NCBI RefSeq assembly: GCF_907164915.1
Contig: NC_061863.1
Coordinates: forward strand, 35,189,382 to 35,253,381
Source: Impatiens glandulifera
Taxonomy: Eukaryota; Streptophyta; Magnoliopsida; Ericales; Balsaminaceae
Reading direction: 5' to 3'
DNA length: 64,000 nucleotides
Shown here: positions 58,115 through 64,000 of the stretch, piece after piece
How the letters are laid out: each line of letters opens with the position of its first letter
Position numbering within the stretch: the stretch's first letter is position 1
Translations under genes and position numbers: made by a program
The notes under the pieces: model-generated
The model's input: only the letters and a program-made list of their open reading frames with translations
What the model was told of the DNA's origin: nothing
Database searches by the model: none

Positions 58115-59905
58115 ATGTCAAACATAACCAAAGATGTCAGTGTAACTACAATCCCTACATTCTCTAGAGAAAATTATATAGTGTGGAAGAAGAGAGTTCG
58201 TGCTCATCTCTCTTCTCTTCATGACGACATGTGGAGTGTCATCACAGATGGTCCTATCAAGATCGATAAGGAGAAATCCGAATGGACCAGTGAACACAAG
58301 AGGAAGAACAACCTCAACAACATGGCCTTAGATGTTCTGTACAGATCTCTTGATGACAGCATGTTCAACTACATCATCGAGTGTGATACTGCTAAATAGG
58401 TCAGGGGCAGACACCCAACTATGTGTGGGCAATGAGCAAACCAAGGAAAACAAGATCATGGTTGCCACTCAACAGTTTGACAGTTTCAAGATGCGTCCCG
58501 ATGAAACAATGAACGAGTTCAACACCAGATTCAGCTAGATTGTCTCCTCTTTATCTATATTTGGCAAGACCTATAGCAACAGGGAGCTTGATATTAAGGT
58601 CATGCGCGCTCTTCCAAGGGAATGGGACATAAAGACGATGGCTGTGAGGGAATCCAAAGACCTCAACAAGAACCCGCTCTTTGACTTGTTTGTTGATCTC
58701 AAGGCCTACGAGTTCGAGATGAACTGTAGGATTGAACAAGATCAATCCAAATCCATTATCATTTCCAAAGCGTTGGTGACTACTGAAGAGCCACTAGTCG
58801 CTACTGATGTGAAGACGGCGGCTCAGCAACTGAGCAGCAATTCCATGTCTCTCTTCGTGAAGAAGTTTGGCGACTTCATGAAGAAGAGCAACTCTAACTA
58901 AAGCTCTTCAAATTCTAATGATAATAAGAAATCTAAAGCTAATGTTAAATTTTATAACTATGGCATTGCAGGTCATTACCAATCGGAATGCCGGAACCCT
59001 AAGCGTGAAGATAAGAAGGATGAAGAAAAAGAGCTGAAGGCTCTTATGGTAGGAGACAGGAAGAACAGAAGAAACCACCGTGATTCTTACTTCTCATCCA
59101 GTTATAGTGATGAAGAAGAAGTGGCTTACTTCATGGCAAGAGAAGATGAAGAAGAGACTCAGGAAACTGAGGTATTTGAATTTTCTTCTGAAAAGTTTTC
59201 AAGGGAACAACTGGTAGTTGCACTATTTGACATGGTCATAGAGTACAGAAAGCTAGCAGAATCCCTAAATGAAACAAAATTTTTACCCAAAGAGCCTCAA
59301 CCGGTTTTTATCTTAAACTGAAGATTCAAATTCTTTTGAAAAGAAAGTAGTAGAGATCTCATCCGAGAATGTGATGCTCAAAGAACAGATTCAAACTCTT
59401 TCTGCTGAAAACAAGAGGCTAAACTATGTTGTTAGTGCATGGACAAGGTCTGGAGAAGATGTCAAATATCAGATGAGAATGTTAAAACCTACTGGATCTA
59501 GATCCGGTTTAGGATTTGATGGCGATGACCCAAACCGGTCTTGCAAAAAGTCAAACTCATGAATAACAAGCTTAAGCCAATAAGCTTTGTTAAAGGGAGT
59601 TTAACTGATATTGAATCTGATCCCATTCATGAAGAACTAGCTTTTAAGAATGAAATAATTTATGTTCCACCGACCGTTAGCTGGCTGAAAAATAAATTAG
59701 AAGCAGCTAACAAGTCTAGCAATCTAAAACCTTACTCTAAGGCAAGGAGTTTTAAAAGAAAGTCATCTTCAAAAGCTAAGGAATCAGTGGCTAGTATGAA
59801 GACGTCTGCTAAGTCAAAATCATACGCATTAATCACAACACAAAATGGGAAATCCATTAGAATATCTCAGATATGGATTCCTAAGGGACTAATTGATCAA
59901 TGACC
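58115..59905 (+). pseudogene. Copia gag (element E), broken
   Basis: Starts at an ATG at 58115 (MSNITKDVSVTTIPTFSREN). It keeps the whole Gag order: HDDMWSVITDGPIKIDKEKS, CVGNEQTKENKIMVATQQFD, MRALPREWDIKTMAVRESKD, LKAYEFEMNCRIEQDQ, a decayed zinc knuckle (FYNYGIAGHYQSEC, both first Cys lost), EKFSREQLVVALFDMVIEYR, the coiled-coil-like LKEQIQTLSAENKRLNYVVS and the tail ISQIWIPKGLIDQ with a stop at about 59901. Nonsense codons include TAG at 58397 and 58536 and TAA at 58899; a frameshift lies near 58400. The reading after the tail (IWVPKFVNSFLCR, to 59955) matches the start of the linker to pol in element D, but pol does not follow. Confidence 0.9.
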
Positions 59906-60179
59906 CAATTGAATATGGGTACCAAAGTTTGTAAATAGTTTCTTGTGTAGGTGATGCAGGAGGGCTGCAGGAAAGAAGCATGAAGAATATTCTTTTGAGT
60001 ATACATCTTAGAAGATCAACAATGACCTTTGTCATTCCAGAGGACTAAGTGTTTTTATGTGATAAAAAAAATAATATTTTTGATCCTAAGGATCTCAAAA
60101 CATTTGTTTATTTATTTTGTACATGCACAAAACGAGAGGGAAAAGTTATTTTTTAATAAAGATACACTCAGACGAAATG
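59906..60179 (+). other. Non-coding spacer where pol would be (element E)
   Basis: Matches 47581-47839 of element B. Shared pieces are GACTAAGTGTTT (60045), ATATTTTTGATCC and GGATCTCAAAACATTTGTTT, and a purine-rich ACGAGAGGGAAAAGTT. There is no trace of protease, integrase or reverse transcriptase. Confidence 0.75.
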
Positions 60180-60530
60180 CCTTAATCGGTCTATTAGACG
60201 AGATCATCTAAAGGAAAAAGCATGTACTTAGACGTATTTTTGCTCACACTCTATACATCTAAGTCTGTGTGTCTTGGTTTATAACCTGTGCGGTTAGACG
60301 TATATGTCTAATAGACGTTAGACGTTTTTACGTCAAGAGTAAGTGGATGCTCACGTCTAACCAAACACACGTTTAATACATGTTGTTCATGCGTAATTAG
60401 ACGTCGACGTTTAATTGACGTTAGACGTATATAAGACACGTGATTAAACGCTTGCGTCTAATAGATGTTTAGATTTAATAGATGGGTGCAGTAAGAAAAA
60501 TGTCTAACTACGTGTGTATTAGACCGATCA
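60180..60530. repeat. Internal TTAGACG repeats of element E
   Basis: Degenerate TTAGACG/CGTCTAA motifs without a regular period (GTTAGACGTATATGTCTAAT, ATTAGACGTCGACG). They lie in the body of the element, between spacer and ORF2. Confidence 0.8.
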
Positions 60531-60748
60531 AGGACAACTGTCCCACGTGAAGAGATATCTATTTTATCCGCTCAAACATAAAAACAGTCATCTCCAAATA
60601 ACATGAAGACATGTGTCTTTCAAAGTTAAGAGAGAATGACTGATATACCCTCAACATAATGATGACTCTTTGGAAAGGACGTCTAATATTAATTGATGTG
60701 CCATACCCCTCGGAAAAACGACAATTATCCTATATGACTCTTGGTAGT

Positions 60749-60758
60749 CTATATAAGG
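60749..60758 (+). promoter_or_regulatory. Possible TATA box in front of ORF2
   Basis: CTATATAAGG 121 bases before the ORF2 ATG, followed by a C/T-rich leader (CTTTCTAAGAATCC, CTTCTCTCTC). It would allow separate transcription of ORF2; that is inference. Confidence 0.5.
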
Positions 60759-60878
60759 ACAGTTTTGCATGAGATTGAAAACTTTTTCTCACACAAGCTT
60801 TCTAAGAATCCTAGATTTCTTTGATCTTCTCTCTCAAAAATATTTGTTCTTTGTGTGACTGTTCGTATTCTTCTAAAA

Positions 60879-63800
60879 ATGGGAAACAAGAGAATCACGC
60901 TTGGTCATTGTACTCTACAGGTTGATTTTCCTTCCGTTTACACATTCGATCAGTAAGATGTGGTCGAAATGTTCAGATCCCTTGAATATTCCGGTCTGGG
61001 AAAGTATCTTGGAGGGCCGTTCATCTTCCATGAAAAAGAAGTAAAGGAGTTTTTCAAATCGGCAACGATGGTGGGCGAATCTATTGTAGCAACCGTGAAT
61101 GGTACCGAAATCTCCTTCAATGAAGCGGCCTATGCGAAGTTATTTGAACTTCCATCGGAGGAGAATACTTTCAACTTGCATCTGCCATCAGAGGTCACAG
61201 AAGAGATGAAGAAATTTTTCTTAGCCGACGGTTCAACGATTTAACTCAATGGGAGCAAGAAGGCTCTTAAACCTCAATTTATTCTATTAAATGACGTTGT
61301 GGCTAAATCTCTTCAAGGGAAGGCGGGGCCCTTCCATTTATATAGTCAAGATTGATTTGACTACATGTCTGCCATTTCAAAAGGGGTTCAGGTCAACTGG
61401 GCCTCAACATTGTACCAAAATTTCTATTTTGCAATCAATTAAGAGAACAAGGAGAGCATAAACTTTGCTGCTCAACTAAGTCCTTTGTTGGATCATTTGG
61501 GGTCCCGATGGAGGATTTAGAACCAATCAACTCGACTAGGGTGTATATTGTCTTCACAGTTGCTAACACCCTTGTCAGAATGAAGAACAACAAAGAGTCG
61601 CTCGCGGGAGCATCAAGCCAACAGACAGGTGGAAGGTCTGTTACCTAGTCCAAACATCCAAGACTTCTATCTTGTCTACAGGAGCCAAATGATCCAAAAC
61701 TGTCAACGAGTCTGAGTCTAGTTCTACCATCCTTAAGAGCTCTTCGAAGAAGGATTCTGGAATAGTTGATTCCAGAGTCAGGCAAGGTCCAGTCGAACTT
61801 GCCACCATCCCCATGTCTCCCCTATCTCTGGCTGCGAGTCAGTTGCGAAAATCATCCAGATCCTCTGTTTCGAGAGGAGAAAAATCAAAGGCTCCCCGCG
61901 CGTCTAAATCGATGAAAGCGTCATCGAAGGTAACCTCTCCGCAATCTATGGCCAAAGTGCCTAAATTCAATGTTCCTGAGATGGAACAAGATAAATCTGA
62001 TTTTATTCCTGTTGAGGAATCCGCTGCCGGGCCGACTGTTGAGCCAGTTGATCCAAATTCTAAAATTTTTGATAGGGTTTTATCTCCTATTCGTCAACCT
62101 GTTCTAGTAGCCGCTGGTGCTACATAGTTTATTGAACTAGAGCAAGGTGCAGCTCTTACCTCTACTGCTGGTGGTGAATCTGAAAAGGCTACTTCTATGT
62201 TAATAGAAATGCCTCATGTTCCAAATCTTGTCCCAACGGAGTATTTGGTGACTGGAAAGCTAGTTCCAGACGAACCTACACCAGGACTCTTCGTCAAACC
62301 TCTGTCTGCCCACGAAATCATGTGTTTCGCAAGACAATCTACTAGAATCGTTTTTGGGGAATCAAGACCCTCTCCAAAGCCCGTTGAGGTAATTGGAAAA
62401 GGAAAGGACATTGTAACCAATGAAAATGAGGAAGTTTTTGAGGCAACGTGTATTGTTGACCTTATGATGAATCAAGCCAAGGCAGATGCTGCTGAAAAGA
62501 TAGACATCTTCGATACTTGGGTCCTGAACAGAATGTCGATTAAATATGACGGGGTCATCAAAGGCAAAGGCATAACTAGTCAATGGTTAAAGCTCATCAG
62601 AAATGAGAAGAGAGTCTTGAAGTGGGCCAAGACTTCGGAGGTGTATGAAGCTCTTAAGAGAAAAGAGCTAGTTGAAGCAAATCTGAGAGGAAGAGCTCTC
62701 TTTCCAATTCTATAGGCCAGAAGAGCCAATTTAAACCCTCTAGAGAAGAGTGCTAAAGCTGAAGAGAAAGCCTTGAAAAGGTTGGACGAGATCATGGAGG
62801 ATTACATTTCGGTTGTTACCCGTTATGTTCATGGAGCAAATTTCTCAGGAGCTAGTCCTTTTGAAAGCTCTTCAGATGAAGATGAGATCATGAACCTGTC
62901 AGATGACTGTAACATTGATGAAGATGAGCAAGCTGCTGCTCTTTTGATTGAAATGAGAAGTTTTTCAGCAGAAGAAAAATGTCTAATGGCTCAACCTATA
63001 ATGGAGAAAGTTTGGAACCCATTCAAAACAATCCGTCTATCGAAGAAGAAGGAGTTGAAGAGCCAGCTCAAGCTCTTGTTGCTCAAGAAAAAGAAGTGAT
63101 TGAAGAGCCAGTTCAAGCTCTTATTTGCTGTAAAGAAGAAGAAGTGTTGAAGTCCCTTGTTCTTGAAACAGAGGCATCGCAAGAAAAAGGGGCTGAAGTT
63201 AGTCAGCCTGATGTTGCCAGATCTGAGGGGGAACCCTCAACAGACGAAGAATCGGAGAAGAGTTCCTCATCTGAGGGGGAACAATTGAAAGATAGATCTT
63301 CAAAGCCTCCACCATTTCTTGGTATCAATGCTGCAAATATTCATGAAAATATTCTAAATCTGTTTCATGACTCAGGAAAACTGTCTGATATAGTTCACAA
63401 GGCTTGTGAAGATGTTTTGGAAGAAGAAGAAGAAAAATATGAGAGTGAATCAAAGAAGGATGAACCCGAGCAGTCCATGCAAGTTCATACCCAAATCAGT
63501 CCTCTTTAGACCGTTCAAGCAGATTCGCCAGAAATATCATCCAATGAAGGATCTTCGGCTGAAGGTACAAAGCTCATGAAGTCCATGACTGCTTTGATGG
63601 AAACTCTTCAGAAGAACGTGGAAGAAATGGGATCTAATATGGTGAAAATCATGAAGACCCAGAAAGAGGACAAGAAGGAATTCAATGATCTTCTTAAAAC
63701 CCACAAAGAAATGGAGCAGACTCTGAAGAAAAACACATATGAAGTTCATATGGTCAATAAGACATGTTCCAAATTTGAAAAGAACCTCTTCAAGTGATAA

Positions 63801-64000
63801 TCCGAGTTGCATGACATTGAAAGAGAAATTAATGTTGATCTTCAACGTGAGTTTATGGATGGAATAGGATTGATTCTAGATCAGATGGTTGAAGTTCAAG
63901 GCAACATGAGAAGAGAAGATGCTGAAATATTAGAGTGTGCTGACTCCGTTGCAAGGAAGTTTTAGGCCGAAGAAGACGCCAAGGCGGTTGCTGAGAAAGA
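60879..64000 (+). pseudogene. Accessory ORF2 of element E, longest copy, runs off window end
   Basis: Unrecognised large protein, broken by stops. From the ATG at 60879: an N-terminal globular region (MGNKRITLGHCTLQVDFPSV, stop near 60957, then MFRSLEYSGLGKYLGGPFIF, EISFNEAAYAKLFELPSEE and QVNWASTLYQNF). A Ser/Lys-rich linker follows (61813 on), then GPTVEPVDPNSKIFDRVLSP, EKIDIFDTWVLNRMSIKYDG (near 62500), EEKALKRLDEIMEDYISVV (62765), an acidic FESSSDEDEIMNLSDD, EDEQAAALLIEMRSFSAEEK, a Glu/Ser-rich region and a helical probable coiled coil (KEFNDLLKTHKEMEQTLKKN, 63680). It leaves the window before the basic tail seen in element G. The N-terminal part resembles, from memory, proteins common in Lamiales annotations. 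It could be a captured host gene or an element-specific gene. Confidence 0.7.

Overview
The window is nuclear DNA from a flowering plant, probably a eudicot. It is AT-rich, its genes have short GT-AG introns, and TA microsatellites, MITE-like elements and nested LTR retrotransposons make up most of it. From memory only, the large accessory ORF next to the Copia elements resembles abundant hypothetical proteins annotated in Lamiales genomes; I could not check this. Only two genes look intact. One is an 11-exon gene for replication factor C subunit 3 (minus strand, 18243-23333). The other is a 3-exon LURP-one-related gene (plus strand, 38957-39814). Decayed host-gene pieces are also present: a two-exon fragment of a peroxisomal acyl-CoA oxidase (31282-31685) and a possible aminopeptidase fragment (23838-23960).

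Layout. 1-11750 is a pile of Copia fragments: a minus-strand gag with its 5' LTR (1-2722), an inverted LTR piece (2735-3320), tandem repeats, an LTR-like repeat here called X (3985-5900), and a minus-strand Copia element with reverse transcriptase, integrase, protease, gag and 5' LTR (6030-11750). 11945-15060 is about 3 kb of degenerate minisatellite that starts with a tRNA-like promoter. 16530-17130 is a 5'-truncated LINE with a perfect 13-bp target-site duplication. The RFC3 gene follows. 23490-31230 holds duplicated AT-rich DNA, an accessory ORF (ORF2) with its 3' LTR, and a roughly 300-bp tandem repeat. 31282-42690 holds the acyl-CoA oxidase relic, an isolated LTR, MITE-like elements and the LURP-one-related gene in AT-rich DNA. 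42690-64000 is again almost entirely retroelement: X copies, one gag-ORF2 element on the minus strand, and two plus-strand elements, the second starting inside the gag of the first.

Three features connect the retroelements. First, their long LTRs (1.5-2.3 kb) carry a tandem array of short near-palindromes in U3. Most are built on TTAGACG/CGTCTAA, often with an ACGT core, but unit length and sequence differ from copy to copy. Second, two copies on opposite strands (45-51 kb and 55.8-64 kb) share the order LTR, gag, short non-coding spacer with array, ORF2, and lack pol; this suggests a non-autonomous family. Third, ORF2 is an unrecognised protein with a conserved FDTWV block, an acidic Ser/Asp/Glu stretch, a probable coiled coil and, where the C-terminus is visible, a basic RGG-rich tail. 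All retroelement reading frames here are broken by stops or frameshifts. I read exons and homologies by eye; element boundaries without a TG/CA end or duplication are approximate.
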